From assembly GCA_018340375.1 (NCBI GenBank), contig JAFFJZ010000004.1:38414001-38478000 (forward strand): a DNA stretch of 64,000 nucleotides, read 5' to 3'. Positions 34,150 through 44,619 of the stretch are shown here, in pieces (within the stretch, counting starts at the first letter, position 1; each line of letters starts with the position of its first letter). The notes under the pieces were generated by a model. It worked only from the letters and a program-made list of their open reading frames with translations, was not told the DNA's origin and searched no databases. The translations under genes were made by a program, and so were the position numbers. The DNA is from Gonatopus flavifemur. Its lineage: Eukaryota; Arthropoda; Insecta; Hymenoptera; Dryinidae.

Positions 34150-36177
34150 CAGGGTGGGGCATTTAAAGTGTCGCGGGCGTTTTTTCCAAAAATAAAGTGA
34201 GATACGAGAAAATTTTTCCGACAAAAGTTGTAGGGTACCGAGGGGGACATCCGATGGTGGCCTTGGCTTTGACCTCAAGTCTCATCTCCAAGGGCATTCT
34301 GAGATCAACTCTTGTTTTTTAAATAGCATCTCATATTTTTTACTGCAGATTTGGATTCTAGGTCAAAAACCAAGAAACTTTGATCTGAACCATTTTCCTG
34401 AAATCCGCAAAAATGGCGCTCTAATCGATATTGTTCCATTTTGAATCTGACATTCGAATAACTCGAAAACGAAGGGTCTTGCAAAAGAATGTTTGGTACA
34501 AAAGTTGTCGATACACAACACATTTCAATCGTCTACATTACCACCATTCAGAGCTCACGCGATGTAAACAAACGACGGGGTTCAGTGAAAATTCACGATT
34601 TTGGAAGTCAGTTTGTCAGTTACATTTGATTATTACTTGGTTTATGACAAATTGAAAATCATGGATGTCCGATACACGGTTTCTGAAAAGATCGATATGA
34701 TCTACATTCACGGTGAAGTGCATAAGAACCCCAGACAAGCATATGACTTGTATGCAGAACGATTTCCTGAAAGAACAACGCCATCCATTAGGTATTTTCA
34801 ACGCATTACAAAATTATTCTCAGAAACGGAAAGTGTTACAAGGGAAAAACGACATCGAATGAGAACTGTTAACGGAGAAAATGCGGAAGTTAATGCACTA
34901 GCTGCAGTAGCCAATAATCCACACGTGAGCTCTCGTGAAATACAACTCCATTCGGGAATTTCTCGAAGAAGTGTTCTTCGAATACTGAAACGTCACAAAT
35001 TCCATCCGTATCACATTTGTTTGCATCAAGACCTTCACGGTGATGATTTCGAAAATCGTGTACAGTTTTGTCGATGGGGTCTAGCGCAAATGCACAATAA
35101 CAACTTCATCAACATATTATTTTCTGATGAGTCGACGTTCACCAATCATGGTCAAGTAAATCGACATAATATGCATTACTGGGCGACAGAAAATCCAAGA
35201 TGGTTACGTCAAGTAGAGCATCGAAGACAATGGGCTGTGAATGTTTGGTGTGGTATTTTTCGATCTCGAGTAATTGGACCGTACTTCATTGCAGATACGC
35301 TAAATGGAGAGAAGTACAGACATTTCTTAGATCAAGTACTTCCAACATTACTTGAAGACATACCTACTCAGGAACGATTGAATATGTGGTATCAAGACGA
35401 TGTTTGTCCATCCCATTATGCAGTCACAGCTCGAGAAATATTGGACAGAGATTATCCTGGACGATGGATAGGACGTCGTGGACCAGTTCATTGGCCTGCC
35501 CGTTCTGCGGATCTTACTTCTCCAGATTTTTTTTTATGGGGATACATGAAAGATACAGTTTATCAACAAGCACCGACTACACCTGAGAATATGCGTCAAC
35601 GAATCATCAATGCATGCGCGAGCATCAATGAAGATATTTTAGCACGAGTTCAGCAATCTTTCGTAAAACGTTTTGAAATGTGTATTGAAGTCGACGGCCA
35701 TCATTTTGAGCATCTACTGCATTAAAATTATCCAAGTGATGTAGACGATTGAAATGTGTTTTTGTCTGTTATACCCCATCACCTCCGTTTCAGTTCAAGG
35801 GGTCCCCCTTGGAATCAGACAACTTTTGTCCGAAACATTCTCCTCCAAGACCCTTCGTTTCCGAGTTATTCTAATGTCAGATTCAGTATGGGACAATATC
35901 GATTAGAGCGCCATCTTTGCGGATTTCAGGAAAATGGTTCAGACAAAAGTTTCTTGGTTTTTGACCTAGAATCCAAATCTGCAGTAAAAAATATGAGATG
36001 CTATTTAAAAAACAAGAGTTGATCTCAGAATGCCCTCGAAGATGAGACTTGAGGTCAAAGCCAAGGCCACCATCGGATGTCCCCCTCGATACCCTACAAT
36101 TTTTGTCCGAAAAATTTTCTCGTATCTCATTTTATTTTTGGAAAAAACGCCCGCGACACTTTAAATGCCCCACCCTG
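34150..36177 (+). mobile_element. DD41D-type Tc1/mariner element 1, intact
   Basis: A 2,028-bp element between TA dinucleotides. CAGGGTGGGGCATTTAAAGT at the left is matched inverted at the right, and near-identity of the arms extends about 370-390 bp. High arm identity and an unbroken transposase indicate a young copy. Confidence 0.9.
34661..35725 (+). CDS. DD41D transposase, intact
   Basis: The start at 34661 (MDVRYTVSEKID, 354 aa) is preferred over 34601 because relatives begin similarly. The N-terminal half has two HTH-like stretches (QAYDLYAERFPERTTPS, SSREIQLHSGISRRSVLRIL). Catalytic Asp residues are in LFSDESTF (156), QDDVCPSHY (247) and LTSPDFFLWG (289). I count 41 residues between the second and third, unlike the 34 of mariner and the usual DD34E of Tc1. 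WIGRRGPVHWPARSADLTS matches a block common in insect DDE_3 transposases. No lesion was seen. A 'DD41D' group within IS630/Tc1/mariner has been described; I infer membership from spacing only. Confidence 0.9.
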   Translation: MDVRYTVSEKIDMIYIHGEVHKNPRQAYDLYAERFPERTTPSIRYFQRITKLFSETESVTREKRHRMRTVNGENAEVNALAAVANNPHVSSREIQLHSGISRRSVLRILKRHKFHPYHICLHQDLHGDDFENRVQFCRWGLAQMHNNNFINILFSDESTFTNHGQVNRHNMHYWATENPRWLRQVEHRRQWAVNVWCGIFRSRVIGPYFIADTLNGEKYRHFLDQVLPTLLEDIPTQERLNMWYQDDVCPSHYAVTAREILDRDYPGRWIGRRGPVHWPARSADLTSPDFFLWGYMKDTVYQQAPTTPENMRQRIINACASINEDILARVQQSFVKRFEMCIEVDGHHFEHLLH

Positions 36178-36622
36178 TATATACAGGGTGTCCCATTTCA
36201 ATTTTTATATCGGGATAACTCAAAAACAAGGAGTTTTGGAGGAAAATGTTTCCAACAAAAGTTGTAAGATTCTAAGGGAGACATCTGATGGTGATCTTGA
36301 CTTTGGCTTCGGATTTCAACTTCAAGGTCATTCAGAGGTCAACTTTTGTTTCTTGAATAGAATACCCCATTTTTGAGTGCAGATTCAGATTTGACGTTGA
36401 AAAACAAGGAACTTTTGTCTGAATCATTTTTCCGAATTCCGCACAGATGGCGCTCTAATCGATGAAAAATGAGTTTCATGAAACACTCGTATTGCTTTCT
36501 GTGTAAAACGGCATTTAACTCTCCAGGGTTTTTTTTTCAGCTTCTGAGGATTACCGTCACCATAAGAGTTACCCAATGTGCACCACGAGGAGGTTGAGCG
36601 ATCGGATTTCGCACATCTTTGT

Positions 36623-36638
36623 GGCCCTTAAAAGGGCC
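36623..36638 (-). promoter_or_regulatory. Histone-type 3' stem-loop (variant loop)
   Basis: On the minus strand it reads GGCCCTTTTAAGGGCC followed by ACAAAG: a six-base-pair stem and four-base loop about 65 nt after the original transposase stop (36703). Confidence 0.5.
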
Positions 36639-36702
36639 GCTTTTCTGGACTGTAGAGGTGTGTAATTTTTCACGACATACGCTCTGCAATATGTATGAAA
36701 AT

Positions 36703-37751
36703 TCACCGTATCAAATGTTCGATATTTGCACCGTTGACCTGTCGGCATAATCTAATTCGTTTCTAAAAATGTGGTTCTAACGACAAAAGCACATGACGTG
36801 GAATTGTTCGGCAAACAGTTCGTATTCGACGTTTCATGTCATCTCTGGTCGTTGGTGGTCTTTCACAAACTACATCTTCGATGAAACCCAATAAGTAAAA
36901 ATTCGAAGGGGTAAGATCCGGAGACCTAGCCAGCCAGGCAATGTATCCACCGCGACCAATCCATCTGTGTGGGTAAGATGTGTTGAAGAAATTTCTGACA
37001 ATTGCAGCGTTATGGGGTGGTACCCCATCATGTTGAAGCCACATCCTGTTCCGTGTGTAGAGATCAACATCTTGCAACATCCTGGGTAATTTGTCCCGAA
37101 TCAATTGCAGATAATTTTCCTTCCTGACAGTATGTTGGAAGGGATAAGGACCAATGATCTGACCATTCAAAATCCCACACCACACATTCAGAGTCCAGCG
37201 ATGTTGATTGTCAACTTGCCGATGCCATCTGGGATTTTCAATTGACCAATAATGACAATTATGTCTGTTCATAACACCGTTACTGCGAAATGTTGCCTCA
37301 TCACTAAACATCACGTAATTGAGAAAACCAGGCGGTTGCTCCGAGGCCCATTGACCGAATTCAACCCTACGTCTAAGATCGTCTTCATTTAATGCTTGCA
37401 CCAATGTAATGTGGTAAGGATGATATTCACCAGATTCAGTGTGCGGTGTGCCGTTGATCTTGGGATACCTAATTGGTGCTGGATTTCTCTGGTACTAACG
37501 TGAGGATTCAGGCGCATCATTCCTAAAACGGCTACTGAGCGTGCATCCATACGATTTCCATCATAACGCCTTCTGACTCGTGGGATATTCATTCTTCTAA
37601 CTCGTCTTTCTATTGAGCTTATTGCCTGAAGTGAAGGCTGGCGTCTATTTGGATACCTCTCTCCATACAATCTTTATGCTGCAGCGCAATTACGTCGACA
37701 TTCTCCTAGTATCAGGAGAATATCAAGTATTTCACCCCAAGGATGATTCAT
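36703..37751 (-). pseudogene. DD41D transposase 2
   Basis: The frame can be followed from MNHPWGEILDIL at 37751. Lesions are an in-frame stop near 37671, a frameshift near 37400, and a stop at 36763 inside the last stretch, after which CRQVNGANIEHLIR continues to the original stop at 36703. FSDEATF and QHDGVPPHN keep the first two Asp residues, but the third position reads TPSNFYLLG, so Asp is replaced by Asn. Spacing remains 41. It is an inactive relative of the 34661 protein. Confidence 0.85.
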
Positions 37752-38649
37752 GGTATTGAGACCTTCACAACACTGATCAAAGATCTTCTTCAAGTTTGAA
37801 TCGTATATTGAAAAGAATTTGTGAATGAATGAAGGATATTCAACATTCCGTTTCACTTATGTTTGTAAACAATGCTCTTGTATGAACTTTCTTGTTCATG
37901 ATAAACACAATCATTGTTGTGTACATGTGTCTGGCAACAATTCACCGTAACGGTGCTACGAACAGACATAATTGTCAATATTGGTCGATGGGAAATCCCA
38001 GCTAGGTCTCCGGGTCTTACCACTTTGGATTTTTACCCATGAGGTTTCATCAAATCTCCAGGGCCACAAAGATGTACAAGATCCGATCGCTCAACCTCCT
38101 CGCGGTGCACATTGGGTAACTCTCATGGCGACGGTAATCCTCAGAAGCTGAAAAAAAACACTGGAAAGTTGGATGCCGTTTTACACAGAAAGCAATACGA
38201 GTGTTTCCTGTATACAGGGTGTCCCATTTTAATCTGTCACTTAGAATATCTCGAAAACGAATAGATTCAGGAGAAAATGTTCCAGGAAAAAATGTAAGAA
38301 TCTGAGGGGGACATCCGATGGTGAACTTGGCTTTGACCTCAGATCCCACTTTCGAAGTCATTTTGAGGTCAACTCATGTTTTTTGAATGGAACTCCCTAT
38401 TTTTTACTACCGGTTTAGATTCTACGCTGAAAACCAAGGAACTTTTGTCGCAAACGTTTTGTCGAAATCTCCATAGATGGCGCTCTAATTGATGAGAAAA
38501 TGAGAATTTTCAAACCCTCGGATAGTATTCTGTCTAACATAATGCTCAACCCTTGAGTGTTTCTCATCTCCCGGAAATTGTCGTCGGCATCAGCGTTACC
38601 CAATGTGCACCACGAGGAGGTTGCGCGATCGGACTTTACACATCATTGT

Positions 38650-38665
38650 GGCCCTGAAAAGGGCC
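38650..38665 (-). promoter_or_regulatory. Histone-type 3' stem-loop
   Basis: On the minus strand GGCCCTTTTCAGGGCC is followed by ACAATG. This fits the replication-dependent histone mRNA stem-loop (six-pair stem, TTTC loop, ACA after it). It starts about 36 nt after the transposase stop at 38702, the usual distance in histone genes. Confidence 0.6.
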
Positions 38666-38701
38666 GATTGTCTGAACTGGAGGTGTATCTTCGGGGACGC
38701 A

Positions 38702-39775
38702 TTAGGCATTCAAAAGATGTTCAAAATCAGCGCCGTTTTGCCTTTGACAAAGCGCAATTCTTTCATAAATGTTTTTTACAGTTGCTTGCAACGTAGCAGG
38801 TGTTATTGCTGCGCATGCTCTTCTTATTCGATCTTCCATGTCATCGCGTATTGTTGGATGTCCACAGAATACAACATTTTTCATGTAACCCCACAAGGAA
38901 AAATCAGGCGACGTCAGATCTGGCGACCTAGGTGGCCATCGCACAGGTCCTCCACGGCCAATCCACCTTCTGGGAAACTTCTCGTCCAGAAATTTTAGAA
39001 CAATTCGCATGTAATGAGGAGGTGCTCCATCCTGTTCGAACCACATCCTTGATCTCACGTCAAGACTCGCGTCTTCCATAAGAGCAGGGAGTTCGAAATG
39101 CAAAAAACGGAGATACTCCGTGTCAGTCAGGTTTCCCTAAAAAAAATACGGCCCTATGATACTGGAATCTACAATTCCGCACCATACGTTCACACTCCAA
39201 CGGTGTTGATGATTAATTGTACGGACCCAGTAAGGATTCTGAGCACTCCAATAATGGCAATTGTGCCTATTGAGAATTCCAACATTGTGAAATATTGCTT
39301 CATCAGAGAACATAACGTGATGAGAAAAAGTAGGATCTTCTTCAATTTCCCGTTGGGCCCACGTGCAGAAGTTCAATCTTGTTATGAAATCCTCAGCTGT
39401 TAGAGATTGCACCAAAGTGATATGGTACGGATGATAATCCAACGATTTCAAGATACGCTGAGCTGTGGATCGAGGAATCTCGGTCATTTTTTCAATATCC
39501 CGAAGACTGATATGGGGATTGATATGAATTAATGCCAGCACAGCCAGCGATCTCACGTCAGGATCATTGTCATCCGCATAAACTTTCTTGTTCCTCTGTC
39601 GTTTGAGGAGACCTTGACGAGCACGTTGCTCAAGGAATCAGATCGTAATGCGATTTAAACACCTCCGATCCGGAAAACGACGTTGAAACGTTCTCACAGC
39701 TTCAACATAATTTCTCCGCGCTTAACCAAGACACAACGAAACGTCAACAATATCGTTTGGCGCGTAATCAGACAT
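38702..39775 (-). pseudogene. DD41D transposase 3, frame kept but three stops
   Basis: From MSDYAPNDIVDV at 39775 a single frame runs to 38702. In-frame stops occur near 39724, near 39640 and at 39137. FSDEAIFHN, FEQDGAPPHY and LTSPDFSLWG supply all three Asp residues with 41 between the last two. HPHISLRDIEKM-like HTH sequence and WIGRGGPVRWPPRSPDLTS are conserved. It ends NGADFEHLLNA. Lesions by substitution only suggest a fairly recent copy. Confidence 0.87.
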
Positions 39776-40285
39776 GATATTTGGAAATGTGTTTCCTCCA
39801 AATGATAACAGAGAACTGAGCAGTTTGAGAATGCTCAATTTCTAAGGTATTCACACGTGAATCAAAACGATAACAATTTCCAAGAACAAAACCAAAACAA
39901 AACACAACCAACGGATATTTCCAGGAGATGAGAAACACTCAAGAGTTGAGCATTATGTTAGACAGAATACAATCCGAGGGTTTGAGAATTCTCATTTTCT
40001 CATCAATTAGAGCGCCATGTATGGAGATTTCGAAAAAACGTTTGGGACAAAAGTTCCTTGGTTTTTAGCGTAGAACCTAAACCGGTAGTAAAAAATAGGG
40101 GATTCCGTTCAAAAAACATGAATTGACCTCAGAATGACCTCGAAAGTGGGATCTGAGGTCAAAGCCAAGTTCACCATCGGATGTCCCCCTCAGATTCTCA
40201 CATTTTTTCCCCGGAACATTTTCTTCTGAATCTATTCGTTTCCGAGATATTTCAAGTGACAGATTGAAATGGGACACCCTGTATA

Positions 40286-41664
40286 CAGGGTGAGGCATTC
40301 ATCTCGAGACAACTGAATAACTTGGTGGGATCACTTTTTTTTGGATAATGTTTCATGCGAAAATTGTTATACAAAGAAGGGGCCACAAAACTACGATATC
40401 AGTTCCATCATAGAAGGCGTTATGATCGATTAAAATGGGGTCAACATCATTTTTTCAAACGGGAACCCCCACTTTTTATCGCATATCTTGATTCTACGCA
40501 AAAAACTGAGTAACTTTTACTCGAAAAGTTTTTTCAAATTTTTGAAGATGGCACCATAATCGATGAAAAATAAAGTTTATGAAACAATATGTGGGTATCT
40601 TGTGGAATGCATCCAAGAGCCGAAATATCTCATTCGAATGTTGTTGTTAAGAGAGGGGACGACACAATGGCGATATCAGTTCCATAGTAGATGTCGCTGT
40701 GGTCTGTAAAAATGAGGTCAACTTCAATTTTTCAAATTGAAACTCCTACTTTTTATCGCATATCATGATTCTACGCGAAAAAATGAGGAATTTTTCTTTG
40801 AAACATTTCTCCGGAATTCTTGAAGATGGAAACGGTGGGGAATGAGGTTGATGAGGGAATTCTACTGCATTATGTGTGAAGCAACGCTCAACAAACAAAT
40901 CGAAACAATAATAATTTCACAGAAGAAATCAAACACAAAACACAATGAATGTCGTTTCCAAAACATTGAATTAAAGTCATTTACAATGTTTTGGACATGA
41001 CATTCGTTGTGTCTTATGTTCGATTCCGTCTGTGCAATTATTATTGTTTTGATTTGTTTGTTGAGCGTTGCTTCACACATAATGCAGTAGAACTTCCTCA
41101 TTCACCTCATTTGCCACCGTTTCCATCTTCAAGAATTCAGGCAAAATGCTTCAAACACAAATTCCTCATTTTTTCGCGTAGAATCATGATACGCGATAAA
41201 GAGTAGGAGTTTCAATTTGAAAAATTGAAGTTGACCTCATTTTCACTGACCACAGCGCCATCTACTATGGAACTGATGTCGCCATCATGTCGTCCCCTCT
41301 CTTAACAACAACATTCGAATGAGATATTTCGGCTCTTGGACGCATTCCACAAGATGTCCGCAGATTGTTTCATAGACTTTATCCTTCATCGATTGTGGTG
41401 CCATCTTCAAAAATTCAGAAAAAATTTAGCAAAAGTTACTCGGTTTTTTGCGTAGAATCAAGATATGCAATAAAAAGTGGGGGTTCCCGTTTAAAAATGA
41501 TGATGTTAACCCCATTTCAATCGATCATAACGCCATCTGTGATGAAACTGATATCTTAGTTCTGTGGCCCCCTCTTTGTATAACAACTTTGGTATGAAGT
41601 ACTTTTGGTTCAAAATGCATGTTTTTGAGATATTTGCATTTAAAGATTAAAATGGGACACCCTG
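40286..41664. mobile_element. Non-autonomous palindromic relative of the DD41D elements
   Basis: It begins CAGGGTGAGGCATTCATC and ends GGGACACCCTG, with TATA separating it from element 3 and TA after it. The two arms (about 690 bp each) are inverted copies meeting near 40985. No transposase is left. Confidence 0.85.
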
Positions 41665-41733
41665 TATATCTTGGTTTCCCCGCGTTGTTTACATGTTTGT
41701 TATTCTCGCATATATCAACGGATTTCCATGAAA

Positions 41734-42430
41734 CATGGGTCCTGAAGATTTTCGAGGGTGCTGAATCCGAATCTGGAGTCAAATCTCGAATTCAAGATGG
41801 CGGACGTTAATTGAGTCGATTCCGCATTTGTGGACAGGTTTATATGGAACATGGGTCCTGGGAGTTTTTAAGGTTGAGGAATTCGAATTTGACGTCGACG
41901 AACGAATTCAAGATGGGGGATCCAAGATGGCGGACGTGAATTGAGTCAATTTCGCATTTGTGGACAAATTTATATCAAACATGGGTTCTAGGGGTTCCCG
42001 AGGGTGCTGAATTCGAATCTGGGGTCAAACCCCGAATTCATGAGAGCGGATGCAAGACGGCGGACGTGAATTTAGTCAGGTTCGCATTCGTGGACAGATT
42101 TATATGAAACATGTTTCTCCGGGGTTTCGGAGGGTAAGTAATTCGAATCTGACGTTGGAAAACGAATTCAAGACGGCGGACGTGAATTCAGTCAACTTCG
42201 CATTTGTGGACTGATTTGTATGAAACATGGGTCCTAGGGGTTTCGGAAGGTGAGGAATTCAAATCTGACGTCAAAAAACGAATTCAAGGTGGCAAATCTA
42301 ATATGGCACACGTGAATATAGTCATTCTGGCTCTAAAGAACAAAATCGTATTGTTATATGTAACACGGGTTCTAGGGATTCTCCAGGGTGCTGAATCAAA
42401 ATTTGGGCTCCAGTGTTGAAAGAAAATGAT
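41734..42430 (+). repeat. Tandem repeats matching Transib subterminal sequence
   Basis: Six degenerate units of about 105-140 bp share ACATGGGTCCT, GGGTGCTGAATTCGAATCTG, CGAATTCAAGATGGCGGAC and TCGCATTTGTGGACA. The middle phrases match the subterminal repeats of the Transib copies. No CACARTG end was found, so it may be a remnant or a separate non-autonomous repeat. Confidence 0.7.
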
Positions 42431-42910
42431 CATCTCGATCTCCCCGTGTAACTTTTACTTCATCCGAAGACTCTTCAAGAGCTGGGTGACGTTATGACAA
42501 CTTCACACTAGTGAGAATCCAAAAGTGAAGGGAGTAGCTATTGAAACAAATGAAGCCTGAGAATATCCCGATTCATTCCTGAACTACGCCTCAATAACTC
42601 TCCGTTACGCTTGTTACGCTCAAATGACTTTCAGCTTACGCTTTCGTCGCGCCTCCAGGCTTTATTTTTACCAAGACAGTTAAAATTCTGCAGTTCTCCA
42701 GGTACATGTTTCTGAATGATTTGGAGATGGTATGAAGGATAGTAGGCAATAAGTTTCAGGCTTCTTGAATATTACATTCATAAAGTTTTTCAATTGACTG
42801 AAAAACCGATGAGTGCCTTTTTATATATCCCTGGATATCTGAATCGTTCAAAATGCGAGTGAAGCGAGCACATGTGGGCTACGATCCATTCAAAATGAGC
42901 GAAGCGAATT

Positions 42911-43429
42911 TTGAAGGGGGTTGGACTGCTGAGCGGAGCGAAGCAGTCAGGGGGCGGAGCCCTCTGGTTTTGGATTCCATTGCTATCTCACACATCGTAT
43001 CATGATCAGTCAGCATGGAGTTTTGCCTTCGCCAAGTGGCGGTTTTACATGTTGGAGTTTGAGAGAATGCCTGAATCGATTCAAATATTTCTTCACGGGA
43101 ATTTTGATGTTCGTAAATTGAGAATATCAATGGCTGGAGTATTGTGCCTCTACATGAATACATTTGCGTTTCGACATCATCACTTATATGACAAAATGGA
43201 GGTTCAAGTTGGAACAACTACTATTGGTCCGAGTTGGAACACAGCATTTCTTTTAGTTTTGAATCGAGCATCTCAAAACTCACAAAATTCAATCACCAAA
43301 ACGGATATACCCTCAGATAGAGTGGTGAACACTAATTCCAAAATATTCATCACTTCGTCCGAATGGATAATAAAGAACACAGTGTCAACGGGTCTTTTGA
43401 AGATACGAAATTCTTCGCAGCCATGCTGA
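42911..43429 (+). CDS. Unassigned 172-codon open frame
   Basis: The frame starts in a G-rich stretch of repeated GAGCGAAGCGAA and GGGGGCGGAGCCC words (42850-42970) that looks like repeat DNA. From about 43020 it encodes an ordinary-looking sequence (FAKWRFYMLEFERMPESIQI, LCLYMNTFAFRHHHLYDKM, FITSSEWIIKNTVSTGLL). I recognise no domain. It may be a fragment of a mobile-element or viral-type protein, or fortuitous. Confidence 0.25.
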   Translation: MKGVGLLSGAKQSGGGALWFWIPLLSHTSYHDQSAWSFAFAKWRFYMLEFERMPESIQIFLHGNFDVRKLRISMAGVLCLYMNTFAFRHHHLYDKMEVQVGTTTIGPSWNTAFLLVLNRASQNSQNSITKTDIPSDRVVNTNSKIFITSSEWIIKNTVSTGLLKIRNSSQPC

Positions 43430-43507
43430 AAACAAATTGTCTGTAAAAGAGCTCAATACAGATTGATATTTGTCAACCTAATGACCAATGATCATAACCA
43501 AATAATG

Positions 43508-43890
43508 GTAGTATGCGAGAAGCCCGACTGGTAATAAGCCTGAATGGCACTTAAGCCCGACTGGCGTTAGCCCGACCGGATTATAACCCGAACGACTTTA
43601 AACCCGAATGACAGTTGACCCGACTAGTTATAAAAATGTAATCAAATAAAATGGAAAATTAATCGAAATCAAAGCTCATTCAACCTTCTACTGTAACGAT
43701 GTATAGATTGAAGGTTAATTACCCTTCGATTCCGATTAATTTTCTATTTTATTCAATTATATTTTTATAATTAGTCGAGTCAACTGTCATTCGGGTTTAA
43801 AGTCGTTCGGGTTAAATGCAGGCAGGCTAACGCCAGTCGAGCTTAAGTGCCATTCGGGCTCATTACCAGCCGGGCTTCTCGCATACTACC
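43508..43890. mobile_element. 383-bp MITE built of AGCCCGACTGG words
   Basis: GGTAGTATGCGAGAAGCCCG at the left is inverted at the right end. Each arm repeats AGCCCGACTGG-type words every 12-18 bp, and the core is ATTAATTTTC-like A+T DNA. No clear target duplication. Confidence 0.8.
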
Positions 43891-44513
43891 AGAACACGGT
43901 CCGAGTTAGACCACTCTCCCCTATTATATGGAACTCGAATCGAATTGTTTTGAGACAAGTTTTTCACTCAGGTATCTTATCATTTGTATGTCCCATGGAA
44001 TCGAAACAAATAAACTTCCTACTACAATACTAAGTATGGAGTATCTACAATTGAATTGCAGATTGCAAATTCGAATCGTACAATGTTTTGGAAGTAAATA
44101 CACAAGTTTATATATATGTTTGAGCCACTTTATTCATTAAATTTATAATTGGTAAATTTCTGTATGAAAGGGTTATAACCCTTTACACAGAAGAATATCT
44201 GAAGATATTAAAAGTAAAAGAACAGTGAAGAGAACGTAAGACTAACGTGTCAAAATCTTCCGATCTCTCCTGAAAAATTGTATTTCTACTCGCAATTTGG
44301 AAACACGAATATGAAATATACAACCAGTAAAGTATATTCTCGTATCACAGACTCCTTAAATGTTAGAAAATGTGGTGTGTGATGCGCAAGAGGGAAGATG
44401 TATCTTATGAGAAAATAGATATAATGTACGATATGCGACAAATTCTTTTTTTTGTTGATTGATAACTGCATTGAATGTACATGAATTTTGTGTTTCGTTT
44501 TCTTCAGTAACAA
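43891..44513. other. No further gene recognised
   Basis: A+T-rich; short frames only. Confidence 0.4.
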
Positions 44514-44619
44514 CGACAACGATTTGTCGGACACTGACATGAGTATACAAGACATTTATCCATGCAATACACACTTGCACCCTCTCTGCCCGCTATATCT
44601 CCAATAGCATCACAGGTCT
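44514..44619 (-). CDS. Terminal exon of a possible small cysteine-rich peptide
   Basis: After an acceptor-like TTGTTATAG, the minus-strand frame reads ETCDAIGDIAGREG, then VYCMDKCLVYSCQCPTNRC and finally RCY before TGA. Seven cysteines fall in 36 residues, with spacing C-x16-C-x3-C-x4-C-x-C-x4-C-x-C. A CxxxC followed by CxC recalls CS-alpha-beta defensin-like folds, but the spacing is not a textbook match. No upstream exon with a signal peptide was located, so expression and secretion are unproven. It could equally be a chance frame. Confidence 0.35.

Larger units (their letters stand above)
36184..38210 (-). mobile_element. DD41D-type element 2, broken
   Basis: It starts CAGGGTGTCCCATTTCAA at 36184, six bases after element 1 ends (CTG TATATA CAG). 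Inner arms (36480-36620 and 38065-38205) are inverted copies, but the outer ~290 bp of the right arm is missing, so the right end is only CTG before TA. It carries a decayed transposase. Confidence 0.8.
38215..40281 (-). mobile_element. DD41D-type element 3
   Basis: A 2,067-bp element with inverted arms of about 360 bp (CAGGGTGTCCCATTTTAATC at the left, its complement at the right) between TA dinucleotides. It lies four bases from both neighbours (CTG TATA CAG at each side). Confidence 0.9.

Noticed and set aside
36574..36640. Idea that DD41D elements 2 and 3 captured a histone coding exon
   Set aside because: No histone protein sequence is readable in any frame around the stem-loop; only the 3' stem-loop itself matches.
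38603..38998. 131-codon plus-strand frame over the stem-loop
   Set aside because: It is antisense to the DD41D transposase end and begins in terminal repeat sequence.
40664..40690. CACAATGG in DD41D element 4 as a Transib end
   Set aside because: It is internal to the palindromic element and lacks the second block and a 5-bp duplication.
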